In this document: positions 24,864 to 34,025 of the stretch, in pieces
Numbering within the stretch: position 1 is the stretch's first letter
How the letters are laid out: every line of letters begins with the position of its first letter
DNA from: Candidatus Margulisiibacteriota bacterium
Lineage (GTDB): Bacteria > Margulisbacteria > Marinamargulisbacteria > UBA817
Direction: 5' to 3'
Length of the DNA stretch: 55,045 bases
NCBI GenBank assembly: GCA_016779165.1
Contig: JADHOE010000004.1
Coordinates: 1-55,045, forward strand
Notes under the pieces: model-generated
The model's input: the letters and a program-made list of their open reading frames with translations, nothing else
Databases searched by the model: none
What the model was told of the DNA's origin: nothing
Made by a program: the position numbers and the translations under genes

Positions 24864-26147
24864 TTATTTCACCCACTTCTTATCAAATTGTTCGATATTT
24901 TTGGTTAATGTTTGCACGAATCGTGCACCATCTGCACCATCAATTACACGATGATCATAGGAAAGCGCAACAGGCATTTTTAAGCTTGGCGTCCACTCAC
25001 CGTTATTAAACTCTGGTTGATTTGTTGCCGCACCTGTACCTAAAATAGCAACTTCTGGGGAATTCACGATTGGCGTAAAATGAGACGCCCCCAGCCCGCC
25101 TAAATTCGATAGTGTAAATGTTGCTCCTTGAATATCCTTTACAGCAAGTTGCTTGTCTCGTGCTTTTGTTGCAAGGTTATCGAGTTCTTGCGCAATCGTT
25201 TGAAGGGACTTTTTATCAGCATCTTTAATAACAGGAACAACTAAACCAGTCTCCGTATCAACAGCTACGCCCAAATGTATGTATTCTTTAATGATTAACT
25301 CATCGTTAACCAAGCTTGAATTAAATGTAGGGTGGTCTTTTAAGGTTTCTGCAATGGCTTTTAATATAAAAACGGTTACACTTAATTTAATGTCCCCTTT
25401 TTTCAACCCTGCATTGGCCTCTTTTCGAATCGTCATAATGGTGTTAATGGATATATCAGAGAATTGAGTAACATGTGGAATATCTTGCCATGCAGATGTA
25501 AGGTGATTTGATATTTTTTGTCGAAGCGATGTTAGCTTTTGTTTTTTTATTGGACCAAATGAAGCAAAGTCAATGGTGGGTTTTTTTGCTGTTTTTTCTT
25601 CTTTTTTTGGTTCATCTGTTTTGTTTAATGCATGTTGGCAATGGGCTAAATATGCCTTTATATCATCCCAAGTTAGTCGGTTGCCAGTACCTGTTGGTTG
25701 AATCTTTGTAATATCCAATCCAGACAAACACGCAAATTTAATAATCGAAGGTGATGTTTTTACATCAAAGATGTTATCAGGTAAAGAAATTGGTGCTACT
25801 GGTGATAGTGGGGTCGGCGACGTTGGTGGCGTAGCGTTCATTAATGGCTGTACCTGCTGAACGGGGGGGGCTATTGGAATTGTATCTTTTGGTTTGTTTG
25901 GTTGATTGGCTAATGCATCCCCAGCCAGTGTGACAACCAGCATTCCTTCTTTAACCACGTCCCCCTCTTTAACAGAAATTTGGTCCACAATACCATCAAA
26001 TAACGATGGAACAGGCGCAGTTGCTTTATCTGTTTCAAGTTCAATTAGGGTCTGATCAACCGCAACTGAATCTCCTGGTTTAACCAATATTGATACAACA
26101 TTTGCTGATTCGATTCCATCACCTAAAAAGGGAATTGTAATATTCAT
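24864..26147 (-). CDS. aceF: Pyruvate dehydrogenase E2, dihydrolipoamide acetyltransferase
   Basis: Core of the pyruvate dehydrogenase complex, 427 residues. There is one lipoyl domain (1-79) with the lipoylated Lys in ELETDKATAP, a Pro/Thr/Gln-rich linker (about 80-125), and a peripheral-subunit-binding domain around SPSIIKFACLSGLDITKI. A second linker (KKEEKTAKKP) leads to the catalytic domain ending LSYDHRVIDGADGARF (His and Asp catalytic). Many gamma-proteobacterial AceF proteins have two or three lipoyl domains, so one is the short form. The linker codes Pro-Pro through a run of eight C. An AGAGGAG overlaps the aceE stop, six bases before the ATG. Confidence 0.95.
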   Translation of the reverse strand: MNITIPFLGDGIESANVVSILVKPGDSVAVDQTLIELETDKATAPVPSLFDGIVDQISVKEGDVVKEGMLVVTLAGDALANQPNKPKDTIPIAPPVQQVQPLMNATPPTSPTPLSPVAPISLPDNIFDVKTSPSIIKFACLSGLDITKIQPTGTGNRLTWDDIKAYLAHCQHALNKTDEPKKEEKTAKKPTIDFASFGPIKKQKLTSLRQKISNHLTSAWQDIPHVTQFSDISINTIMTIRKEANAGLKKGDIKLSVTVFILKAIAETLKDHPTFNSSLVNDELIIKEYIHLGVAVDTETGLVVPVIKDADKKSLQTIAQELDNLATKARDKQLAVKDIQGATFTLSNLGGLGASHFTPIVNSPEVAILGTGAATNQPEFNNGEWTPSLKMPVALSYDHRVIDGADGARFVQTLTKNIEQFDKKWVK

Positions 26148-26159
26148 GTGTTGCTCCTC

Positions 26160-28814
26160 TCACATCATCCGAAATGGATGGTTTTTCTTTGGTGAAATAT
26201 TTAGTGATTTGTAAATTTTAGAAAATGTACTATTCGTAAGGTTATCATATTTTTTTAATTGTGTGATGCATGCTAGAACAATCATTGCTTCATCAACTTC
26301 AAAAAATTGACGCAGGTTTTCTCGTGTGTCACTTCGTCCAAAACCATCGGTTCCAAGGCTTAGCAAGCCATGGGGTACCCACGGTGAAATTTGATCTGAA
26401 ATGATTCGCATATTATCCGATACAGCAACAGTTGGGCTAGAAAATGTTGCCATTATTTTTTGAAGGTACGATACTTCAGGTTTTTTTGTGGGGTTTAGTA
26501 AATTTGTCCGATCCGCTTGAATGGATTCTTCACGCAATCGCTTATAATTGGTCACGCACCAAATCGTTGAGCCAATGCCATGATCAACCAATTGTTCCTG
26601 TGCCTTAATGGCTTCATTAACCAATGACCCACTGGCCAATATATTTACATGTTTCTTGCCCTTGATTGTTTTGAATTCATACATGCCCTTTAGGATGCCT
26701 TCTTTTGCACCTTTTGGCATTTCTGGCATGGTATAATTTTCGTTTCCAAGCGTCAGGTAATAATAGATGGCTTCATTATCTTGATACATTCGTTTGATGC
26801 CATCGTTGATGATTTCAACAATTTCGTAACCAAATGCCGTATCATACGCTTGAATGGATGGAATGGTGCTAGCCAAAATTAAACTGTGACCATCTTGATG
26901 CTGAAGTCCCTCGCCATTTAGGGTTGTTCGTCCTGACGTTCCACCACACAAAAAGCCACGGGTTCGCATGTCAGCTGCTAACCAGGCTAAATCCCCAATG
27001 CGTTGAAACCCAAACATTGAGTAATAAATGTAAAACGGTATCATAACCTGACCATGGGTGGCATAACTGGTTCCAGCAGAGATAAAGGATGACATTGCAC
27101 CTGCTTCATTAATGCCTTCCTCTAAAATTTGGCCATCTTTTTCTTCTCTGTAATACAATAGTGACGCACTATCAACGGGCTCATATAATTGGCCTGATGG
27201 GGCGTAAATGCCGTATTGCCGAAACAAAGCTTCCATGCCAAAGGTCCGCGCTTCATCGGGTATAATAGGAACAATTCGTTTACCAATATCAGGGGTTCGC
27301 AACAATTCAGTGAGATAACGTACAAAGGCCATTGTTGTTGATAACTCTCTATCGCCGGACCCTTTGAAATGTTGGCCACTGGGTGTTGGGACTTGTATCT
27401 TGGCTATTCGCTCTTTTCGTTCTGGAAGAAACCCATTAAGGAGTTTTCGACGTTCGATCATGTAATTGTATTCAATACTGGATTCAGAGGGTCTAAAAAA
27501 TGGTGTATCAACAATTGCTTCATCATCAATTGGAACATTGAGACGGTTTCTAAATAAACGCAACTCTTTTTCATTCATTTTTTTCTGCTGGTGAGAAATA
27601 TTCTTACCTTCGCCAGCTTCTCCCAATCCATAGCCTTTTACTGTCTTTGCCAATATTACCGTTGGTTGCCCCTTATGTTCGGATGCTTTTTTATAAGCCG
27701 CATAAACTTTCTTTGGATCGTGTCCGCCTCGTTTTAACGCTTTAATATCGCTATCCGTCATGCTGTTAACCAACTCAAGTAACTCTGGGTCTTTACCAAA
27801 AAAATGCTTTCTAACATAGGCGCCAGATTCTACTGAAAACTTTTGGAATTGGCCGTCAACCACATCATCAAAACGTGACAATAAATTTGCTTGAGTCTTC
27901 GAGTAAATCAGCGGGTCCCAATTCGACCCCCACAATACTTTAATGGGGTTCCAACCAGAACCCAAGAACACAGATTCAAGCTCCTGAACAATTTGACCAT
28001 TTCCACGAACTGGGCCATCGAGGCGCTGCAAATTGCAATTGACAACAAAAATTAACTGATCCAATTTTTCTCTAGCCGCCAAGGATAAGGCGCCTAAGGT
28101 TTCGGGCTCATCAACTTCCCCATCACCAACAAAGCACCATGTTTTTGGAATGTGCTTAATAATGCCGCGTGCATGCAAGTATTTATTGAAACGCGCCTGA
28201 TAAATGGCAAGGATTGGCCCCAAGCCCATTGATACTGTTGGAAACTGCCAAAAATCTGGCATTAAATAAGGGTGTGGGTAAGATGATAATCCCCCACCCT
28301 GTGCAAGTTCTTGACGAAAATTGTGAAGTTTTTTGGATTCAAAACGATGCTCAAGGTAAGCCCGAGAATAGATGCCTGGTGATGCATGGCCTTGAAAAAA
28401 TATTTGATCAGCTTCAAATTCCCCATTATTGCCACGAAAAAAATGATTGAATCCGACTTCATACAATACTGCAGACGATGCAAATGTTGAAATATGCCCG
28501 CCTAGACCATCATGGACTCGGTTGGCTTTAACAACCATGGCCATGGCATTCCACTGAACCCAACTTTTGATTTTATTTTCAATCTCAAGATCTCCGGGAT
28601 AATCAGGTTCTTCGTGAGGGGGAATGGTGTTTATGTAAGGTGTATTTACTCTGGTGCTCTTTGATTCACCTGATAGATCGTCCAATCGTCTTTGCATGGA
28701 TCTAACTAATTGCTGGGCGTCCTCATGACCACCCTTGGAGTATAGATAATCCAAGGAATCAAAACATCGTTGTTGTTCCACATTGGTAAGGGATGCATAT
28801 GTATTTTTATTCAT
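26160..28814 (-). CDS. aceE: Pyruvate dehydrogenase E1, homodimeric
   Basis: Thiamine-diphosphate enzyme that decarboxylates pyruvate and acetylates lipoyl-E2. The 884 residues match the homodimeric AceE of proteobacteria and actinobacteria (about 887), not the split alpha/beta form. Motifs: GGHISTFASSAVLYEVGFNH, FFQGHASPGIYSRA, ThDP-binding GDGEVDEPETLGAL through VVNCNLQRLDGPV, and GRTTLNGEGLQHQDGHS. The C-terminal GTDGFGRSDTRENLRQFFEVD is the conserved end. TATAAT lies exactly six bases before the ATG, predicting a leaderless mRNA. First gene of the aceE-aceF-lpdA operon. Confidence 0.97.
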   Translation of the reverse strand: MNKNTYASLTNVEQQRCFDSLDYLYSKGGHEDAQQLVRSMQRRLDDLSGESKSTRVNTPYINTIPPHEEPDYPGDLEIENKIKSWVQWNAMAMVVKANRVHDGLGGHISTFASSAVLYEVGFNHFFRGNNGEFEADQIFFQGHASPGIYSRAYLEHRFESKKLHNFRQELAQGGGLSSYPHPYLMPDFWQFPTVSMGLGPILAIYQARFNKYLHARGIIKHIPKTWCFVGDGEVDEPETLGALSLAAREKLDQLIFVVNCNLQRLDGPVRGNGQIVQELESVFLGSGWNPIKVLWGSNWDPLIYSKTQANLLSRFDDVVDGQFQKFSVESGAYVRKHFFGKDPELLELVNSMTDSDIKALKRGGHDPKKVYAAYKKASEHKGQPTVILAKTVKGYGLGEAGEGKNISHQQKKMNEKELRLFRNRLNVPIDDEAIVDTPFFRPSESSIEYNYMIERRKLLNGFLPERKERIAKIQVPTPSGQHFKGSGDRELSTTMAFVRYLTELLRTPDIGKRIVPIIPDEARTFGMEALFRQYGIYAPSGQLYEPVDSASLLYYREEKDGQILEEGINEAGAMSSFISAGTSYATHGQVMIPFYIYYSMFGFQRIGDLAWLAADMRTRGFLCGGTSGRTTLNGEGLQHQDGHSLILASTIPSIQAYDTAFGYEIVEIINDGIKRMYQDNEAIYYYLTLGNENYTMPEMPKGAKEGILKGMYEFKTIKGKKHVNILASGSLVNEAIKAQEQLVDHGIGSTIWCVTNYKRLREESIQADRTNLLNPTKKPEVSYLQKIMATFSSPTVAVSDNMRIISDQISPWVPHGLLSLGTDGFGRSDTRENLRQFFEVDEAMIVLACITQLKKYDNLTNSTFSKIYKSLNISPKKNHPFRMM

Positions 28815-28820
28815 CTCTAG

Positions 28821-28826
28821 ATTATA
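28821..28826 (-). promoter_or_regulatory. -10 hexamer six bases before the aceE ATG
   Basis: On the minus strand the order is TATAAT, CTAGAG, ATG, a perfect consensus -10 whose predicted +1 is the A of the start codon. No convincing -35. Confidence 0.55.
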
Positions 28827-28850
28827 CCGACAAAGGCATTAAAAAACTAT

Positions 28851-28873
28851 ACTCGCAAAGTAAAAAAGCGAGT
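28851..28873. promoter_or_regulatory. Inverted repeat upstream of the aceE promoter
   Basis: ACTCGC (28851-28856) and GCGAGT (28868-28873) separated by 11 A-rich bases, centred about 48 bases before the aceE ATG. Possible regulator site; it does not match the PdhR consensus I know. The remaining upstream bases to 29024 hold no gene. Confidence 0.3.
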
Positions 28874-29024
28874 GTTGCTTGATTGAAAATATTAAGAGTA
28901 GATTTGATGCAAATGCCTGGTGTCAACATTATGCTTGAGGAGATAAACCCAACTCATTTATGATAAAATCAGTTGGTTTTAATTATTGTAGGGATAATTA
29001 GTCTATCACCTGGGGGCGTGTTAT

Positions 29025-29555
29025 TTATGTGCCGCTTTCTGGAAAAAACGTCAAGAATAATCGGAATGTTTGATTTGAAAAACTGCTGTTTTTAGTGTCG
29101 GAGGCTGGTGCCACAATGTAGTTATTTGAAATCATTTGCATATTTAATGCGATTGACTTGGTTATGGTACGAACGTACTTAAAATTTAAACCAAACCCAT
29201 TTCCAACAAACAATGTATCAGGAACATTATCATTTAATATCAGGCTAAAATTAAAACCGATACCAAATGCATTGTTGGTCGTTAATTGCTTCATGAAGCA
29301 TGTTTGCAATTCGTACTCAGTTAATATTGATCGGCTCCCCTGCCGATAATTTGAGATAACGTTTGATAGACTTACGTATTCTGCTTCATTCAACTCATGA
29401 TTTATATCCAAAGAAACAAATTCATTTTGAGCAGAAATTCGTTGTTTATTTAAAACGCCAACGCTGTAGGAAGAGCTACCAACGCCTGTTGAGATCCCAA
29501 TATCGGCAAATGCCGCATAAGTGATCATTAATAAAATAATAATGGTTGCTTTCAT
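29025..29555 (-). CDS. Secreted protein, probable small outer-membrane barrel
   Basis: Protein of 176 residues with signal peptide MKATIIILLMITYAAFA. The mature part alternates in beta-strand fashion (DIGISTGVGSSSYSVGVL, NNAFGIGFNFSLILND, GNGFGLNFKYVRT, TFRLFLTFFPES), as in porin-like or barrel proteins of 8-10 strands. No family recognised. The start at 29555 is fixed by a full AAGGAGG (29562-29568) six bases upstream; the frame extends seven codons further without a site. It is divergent from the esterase gene and precedes the aceE operon by 210 bases, so it is probably a separate unit. Confidence 0.55.
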   Translation of the reverse strand: MKATIIILLMITYAAFADIGISTGVGSSSYSVGVLNKQRISAQNEFVSLDINHELNEAEYVSLSNVISNYRQGSRSILTEYELQTCFMKQLTTNNAFGIGFNFSLILNDNVPDTLFVGNGFGLNFKYVRTITKSIALNMQMISNNYIVAPASDTKNSSFSNQTFRLFLTFFPESGT

Positions 29556-29561
29556 GTTGTC

Positions 29562-29568
29562 CCTCCTT
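29562..29568 (-). promoter_or_regulatory. Full-consensus Shine-Dalgarno site
   Basis: AAGGAGG on the minus strand, six bases before the ATG at 29555. It fixes the start of the secreted barrel-like protein and contrasts with the SD-less starts of neighbouring genes. Confidence 0.65.
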
Positions 29569-29638
29569 ACTTTCACTAAATATCGTCATAAATGTTGAAA
29601 AGATTTCACAAACTCACCCTTTCATTTAATATGGATAA

Positions 29639-30403
29639 ATGACAGGATTAAACTACATTAGAAGGGGCCGTGAAAACGCTCAAACGATTGTTTTAATTCA
29701 TGGTCTATTTGGCTCCCTTGATAACTTAAATGGCATTGCGCGATTGTTAGCAAAAACAAATGATGTTGTTTCAATTGATTGCAGAAATCATGGCAATAGC
29801 TTTAAATCTGACGCCATGTCGTACCATGACATGGCGTCGGATGTGTTGATGTTATTAAACACTCTTGGTATTGATTCACCCGTTATTGTTGGGCATTCCA
29901 TGGGTGGCAAGATTGCAATGAGCCTTGCCCTATCCAATACCATTAAATTAAACGCAATGGTTGTCATTGATATTGCCCCAAAATCATACCCACCGTTTCA
30001 TAACGGGATTATTCATGAATTATTATCAATTGACGTTCGAGATTACAATCGACGATCTGAGGTTGATGACGCCCTAAAAGCAAAGATTCCAAGTCAGCAA
30101 TTGCGGCAATTTTTACTAAAAAGCTTGGTGGCTACACCAAATGGTTTAGAATGGAAATTAAACATTCAGGCGATTCATAACAATTATGAATCTATATCCG
30201 GTTTTCCAAAATTCAATGGGCATTGTGAGTCACCATGCTTATTCATAAGGGCAGAGCAATCCAATTACATTGAATCCAATGATTGGGGCAGTATAACAGC
30301 CTTGTTTCCAAATGCACATTGCCAGACCATCGAAGGGTCTCATTGGGTTCATGCCGAACGCCCAAATGAAATAGCCGATTTTGTTCAAACCTTTATTAAT
30401 TGA
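29639..30403 (+). CDS. Alpha/beta-hydrolase, YbfF-type esterase
   Basis: Cytoplasmic serine hydrolase, 254 residues. IVLIHGLFGSLDNLNGIARLL gives the oxyanion-hole region, DCRNHGNS the conserved turn, and VGHSMGGKIAMSLAL the nucleophile elbow with Ser in GHSMG. VVIDIAPKSY and the late EGSHWVHAERPNE (catalytic His) complete the YbfF signature. The natural substrate is unknown; relatives hydrolyse short acyl esters or acyl-CoA. TAATAT lies six bases before the ATG and there is no Shine-Dalgarno sequence. It converges with the phosphoesterase gene, 37 bases apart. Confidence 0.82.
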   Translation: MTGLNYIRRGRENAQTIVLIHGLFGSLDNLNGIARLLAKTNDVVSIDCRNHGNSFKSDAMSYHDMASDVLMLLNTLGIDSPVIVGHSMGGKIAMSLALSNTIKLNAMVVIDIAPKSYPPFHNGIIHELLSIDVRDYNRRSEVDDALKAKIPSQQLRQFLLKSLVATPNGLEWKLNIQAIHNNYESISGFPKFNGHCESPCLFIRAEQSNYIESNDWGSITALFPNAHCQTIEGSHWVHAERPNEIADFVQTFIN

Positions 30404-30440
30404 TGCGTTTCACATTAAATCATTAAGGGCAATGGGCCCT

Positions 30441-31475
30441 CTATTGCGGAAAAATGGTAATGACCACAACTTCGTTACGGGATCCAATGCGCAAATTTGG
30501 CCCCCAGCACCCAGCGCCAGAACTGACATATGCAAAAGATGAACCAATTTGGTGCAAGCCATAAATGATTGAAAACTGAAGTTTTACAAGCCAATTGAAT
30601 GGAAATAATTGACCATTATGCGTATGCCCAGAAAGCATAAGATCCACATGATCAGCTGCCTGTGGCCAAAGCCATGGTTTATGAATCAAAAGGACGCGAT
30701 AATTGTCGGATCCTTTAAATTCATGCAAGCATTTTAATTGCTCATCTTGGGTTTGATTATCACCAATCCCTAAAATTTCTACATCATTTAAAATAGTTGA
30801 TTTTTGGTCAATGATGGTTATGCCATAGGCCTTTAGATTGGCTAGTATTTTCTGGCAATTCTTTAGGTAATATTCATGATTGCCTGTTACAAAATAAATA
30901 GGACATGCAATGGATTTAAAAAGGTCAAGGTCACGTCTATTAAACGAAGTACTATCAATGAGATCCCCCCCAATTAGCAAGGCATCAATGGGTTGAGATG
31001 TCGCGTGCGAAAGCACCTTGGTTAAATGGTTGGATGATCGAGACCCCAAATGGACATCGCTAACAAATGCAACTACGCGTTGGTGCGTCACTTTTTTTGA
31101 CGGTATCTTCACTTCTTTTAAATGAATATGGCGTGCATTTAAAGCGCCAATAAGGGTGACAAACCCAACAAATATTGGCATGCCTACGGCCAAATTAAGA
31201 TGAAACACCAATTGCAACACAGCACCAACCAATGAATAGATGAGACCATAAAAACCTGCGCCAAGTCCAATATAAACAAATGCTTTTAATGGGTAAAAAG
31301 AAACTGAAGTCGAAAAATAGAATAAAATAATCCCATAAACGCATAAAGCATACGCGATACAAAATTCAGCTGATGGAACACTATTGTATCCCAGCAAAAA
31401 GTAATAAACTGGGACACAATAAATAAAAAATGTGATAAGTAAACTAACGGTAAGAAAAAAAAAATAACGAATCAA
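30441..31475 (-). CDS. Membrane-anchored metallophosphoesterase
   Basis: Protein of 344 residues. The first 115 residues carry about four hydrophobic helices (FFFLTVSLLITFFIYCVPVY and others). A calcineurin-like phosphoesterase domain follows with all metal motifs: FVSDVHLGSR, GGDLIDS, TGNHEYYL, LIHKPWLW and LSGHTHNGQLFP. The plan resembles YkuE/YaeI-type enzymes, some of which act on lipid-linked substrates such as UDP-diacylglucosamine; the substrate here is unknown. It starts four bases after the gdhA stop and so is probably co-transcribed. Confidence 0.82.
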   Translation of the reverse strand: MIRYFFFLTVSLLITFFIYCVPVYYFLLGYNSVPSAEFCIAYALCVYGIILFYFSTSVSFYPLKAFVYIGLGAGFYGLIYSLVGAVLQLVFHLNLAVGMPIFVGFVTLIGALNARHIHLKEVKIPSKKVTHQRVVAFVSDVHLGSRSSNHLTKVLSHATSQPIDALLIGGDLIDSTSFNRRDLDLFKSIACPIYFVTGNHEYYLKNCQKILANLKAYGITIIDQKSTILNDVEILGIGDNQTQDEQLKCLHEFKGSDNYRVLLIHKPWLWPQAADHVDLMLSGHTHNGQLFPFNWLVKLQFSIIYGLHQIGSSFAYVSSGAGCWGPNLRIGSRNEVVVITIFPQ

Positions 31476-31479
31476 TTAT

Positions 31480-32835
31480 CTATTGAATGCCATAACTTAG
31501 CATGGCATCCGCAACCTTTACAAAACCAGCAATATTCGCCCCATCAACATAGTTGGGTGTGCCATTTGCATCTGTTGAAAATTGCAAACATTGTGAATGA
31601 ATTTGTTTCATAATATTTTGAAGGCGGGTTTCGAGATCATTTCTATCCCAAGAAATTCGCATGCTATTTTGTGTCATTTCCAAGCCAGAAACAGCCACCC
31701 CACCAGCGTTAGCGGCCTTCGCTGGCCCAAATAACACGCCATTTTCAATTAAAAACTTAACTGCATCAGGTTCGGTTGGCATGTTTGCTCCTTCACCCAA
31801 TGCCTGACAGCCATTTGCTACCAGTGCTTTTGCGTCATCTAAAGAAAGCTCATTCTGAGTTGCAGATGGAAACGCCACATCGCATTCAATGTTCCATGGG
31901 CGTTTACCTTCTAAAAACTCGCAGCCAAATTTGTCCGCATATTCTTTTATTCGCCCACGACGCTCATTTTTTAAGGCTTTTACAAACTCTAGTTTTTCCT
32001 GAGTGACACCACTTGGGTCGTAAACCGTTCCAGAAGAGTCTGAAAACGATACCACTGTACCACCCAATTGGATAACTTTTTCAGCAGTGTATTGGGCAAC
32101 ATTTCCAGAACCTGATACCACACATCGCTTTCCTTCAATAGACTGCTCATTATTTTTAAGCATTTCTTCCACAAAAAAGACACACCCGTATCCTGTTGCT
32201 TCTTTGCGAATTAAACTGCCACCATATTCAAGGGATTTTCCAGTTAAAACGCCGGTGAAGCGATTGGTTAACCGCTTATGTTGGCCAAACAAATAGCCAA
32301 TTTCACGTGCGCCAACACCAATGTCACCAGCTGGGACATCGGTATCCTTTCCAATGTGTCGAATAAGTTCGGTCATAAACGCCTGGCAAAATCGCATCAC
32401 TTCGCGATCAGATTTTCCTTTAGGGTCAAAATCCGAGCCACCCTTTGCGGCACCCATTGGTAAGGTGGTTAAACTATTTTTAAACACTTGCTCAAATCCC
32501 AAGAACTTAAATGTATCCAATGTTACCGATGGGTGAAAACGTAGGCCGCCTTTGTAAGGACCGATGGCATTGCTAAATTGAACTCTAAACCCTCGATTAA
32601 TCTGAGTATTACCATTATCATCCTCCCAGCAAACACGAAAAATAATGATTCGATCGGGTTCTATCATCCGTTCAAGGATTTTTGCATCTTTGTATCTTGG
32701 GTGATTTACAATGTATGGATAAACAGACTCAACAACTTCATGCACCGCTTGATGAAAATCTTTTTCAGCCGGATTCTTTGCTTTTACATTGTCCATGAAA
32801 TCTTGAATGTAGCTATTTGTTTGAATGGTTGGCAT
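31480..32835 (-). CDS. gdhA: NADP-type glutamate dehydrogenase
   Basis: Interconverts 2-oxoglutarate plus ammonia and glutamate. The 451 residues match the hexameric GdhA of about 447. Features: NAIGPYKGGLRFHPSVTLD, FEQVFKNSLTTLPMGAAKGG (catalytic Lys region), SDFDPKGKSDREVMRFCQAF, PAGDIGVGAREIGYLFG, TGKSLEYGGSLIRKEATGYG, coenzyme motif VVSGSGNVAQYTAEK and ANAGGVAVSGLEM. The SDSSG after the Rossmann strand fits the NADP form. GGAG lies seven bases before the ATG at 32835; a TTG four codons upstream is rejected. Followed after four bases by the phosphoesterase gene. Confidence 0.95.
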   Translation of the reverse strand: MPTIQTNSYIQDFMDNVKAKNPAEKDFHQAVHEVVESVYPYIVNHPRYKDAKILERMIEPDRIIIFRVCWEDDNGNTQINRGFRVQFSNAIGPYKGGLRFHPSVTLDTFKFLGFEQVFKNSLTTLPMGAAKGGSDFDPKGKSDREVMRFCQAFMTELIRHIGKDTDVPAGDIGVGAREIGYLFGQHKRLTNRFTGVLTGKSLEYGGSLIRKEATGYGCVFFVEEMLKNNEQSIEGKRCVVSGSGNVAQYTAEKVIQLGGTVVSFSDSSGTVYDPSGVTQEKLEFVKALKNERRGRIKEYADKFGCEFLEGKRPWNIECDVAFPSATQNELSLDDAKALVANGCQALGEGANMPTEPDAVKFLIENGVLFGPAKAANAGGVAVSGLEMTQNSMRISWDRNDLETRLQNIMKQIHSQCLQFSTDANGTPNYVDGANIAGFVKVADAMLSYGIQ

Positions 32836-32979
32836 CGATGACTCCAATATAAATTAAAATTTTAAAAGTATTATCACATCAAAATCGATTTTTTCAAATA
32901 GTTAAGCAGCATTTTTTTTTGGTTAAAAATATCGGGGGGTCTATCTAAAGATTTGTGCGTTAAAATCGATAAAAAAACC

Positions 32980-33987
32980 ATGAAAAAACAAATGTATTAT
33001 GCCATTGGTTTTTTGATATTAACTCTTATTATTGCAACCATTGGCTACAAAGTTTTAATTGGCGAAGATGCCACTTATTTTGATTGTTTTTATATGACCA
33101 TTATTACGCTATCAACAGTGGGGTATGGTGAAACTGTTGACTTAACAGGAAATACACCAGCCCGAGTGTTTACAATTGTTCTGATTTTGGTTGGGATGAG
33201 CAATTTAATTTTTGTTCTTACAGCCATAACCTCATCATTAATTGATGGCCAGCTGAATCGTTATTTAAGGAGGAAGAAAATGAAAAAAATTATCAGCCAT
33301 TTAAACGACCATTTAATTGTATGTGGGGCAGGAAACACTGGGCATCATATTATTCAGGAACTTTACAATACAAAAAAGTCATTTGTTGTGATAGAGGAAA
33401 ACAAGGATGTGTTTGAAGATTTGCAAAACCGATACCTGGATATTATTTGCATTCACGGTGATGCAACAAAAGATGAAGTATTGGAAGAGGCCGGTGTGGA
33501 ACATGCCAAAGCCATAGCTGCAGTGTTGCCTTACGATAAAGATAATTTGTTTTTGACAATAACCGCTAAACAATTAAATCCAAATGTTCGCATTATTTCA
33601 AAAATAATGAACTTGGAAAATAAACGTAAACTAATTCGAGCAGGGGCAAGCTCGATTGTTCCCCCACAATTTATTGGCGCATTGCGCCTGGTATCCGAAA
33701 TGGTTCGGCCAAAGGTTGTTGGCTTTTTAGATAACATGTTACGCGACAAGAAAAATTTACGAATTGAGGAAATAAAAATACCAAAAAATTCGTGGACCAT
33801 TGGGAAAACCTTGCAGCAATTGGACTTAAGGGCCAAAGTCGGTTTGCAAGTTTTGGCATTCCAAGACCCAGTTTCTCAAGCCTATAACTATGCCCCAAAA
33901 AGTGATGACACGATTCATGAAGATATGGTGTTAATAACCTTGGGGGAACCCGATCAAATTGCACAGCTAGAAAAATTTATAGGGTAG
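32980..33987 (+). CDS. Potassium channel with RCK (TrkA-N/TrkA-C) domains
   Basis: Two-transmembrane K+ channel subunit gated by a cytoplasmic RCK ring. Helix 1 is YYAIGFLILTLIIATIGYKV, the pore has the selectivity filter TLSTVGYGET, and helix 2 is VFTIVLILVGMSNLIFVLTA. The RCK domain starts HLIVCGAGNTGHHIIQEL, with an acidic residue after the second strand (VVIEENKDVFEDL), suggesting NAD(H) or ATP. A TrkA-C-like domain ends the protein. An internal start in the linker (MKKIISHL, preceded by AAGGAGG) could yield a separate RCK subunit, as in MthK. I chose ATG 32980; a TTG at 32953 would add nine residues. Confidence 0.9.
   Translation: MKKQMYYAIGFLILTLIIATIGYKVLIGEDATYFDCFYMTIITLSTVGYGETVDLTGNTPARVFTIVLILVGMSNLIFVLTAITSSLIDGQLNRYLRRKKMKKIISHLNDHLIVCGAGNTGHHIIQELYNTKKSFVVIEENKDVFEDLQNRYLDIICIHGDATKDEVLEEAGVEHAKAIAAVLPYDKDNLFLTITAKQLNPNVRIISKIMNLENKRKLIRAGASSIVPPQFIGALRLVSEMVRPKVVGFLDNMLRDKKNLRIEEIKIPKNSWTIGKTLQQLDLRAKVGLQVLAFQDPVSQAYNYAPKSDDTIHEDMVLITLGEPDQIAQLEKFIG
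33266..33287 (+). promoter_or_regulatory. Internal Shine-Dalgarno in the K+ channel gene
   Basis: AAGGAGG within TTTAAGGAGGAAGAAAATG, before the in-frame ATG at the pore-RCK boundary. MthK-type channels make extra soluble RCK subunits from such a site, so an alternative product of about 237 residues is plausible here. It could instead be the coding of Arg-Arg-Lys. Confidence 0.45.
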
Positions 33988-34025
33988 AGCTTGCCATATT
34001 TGATTGACGCGATACACTATAATGT

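Noticed and set aside
25863-25870. G8 run in aceF as a phase-variation tract
   Set aside because: It codes Pro-Pro in an E2 linker of an essential-type enzyme; a similar G8 lies in der (51578-51585), so such runs reflect codon choice.
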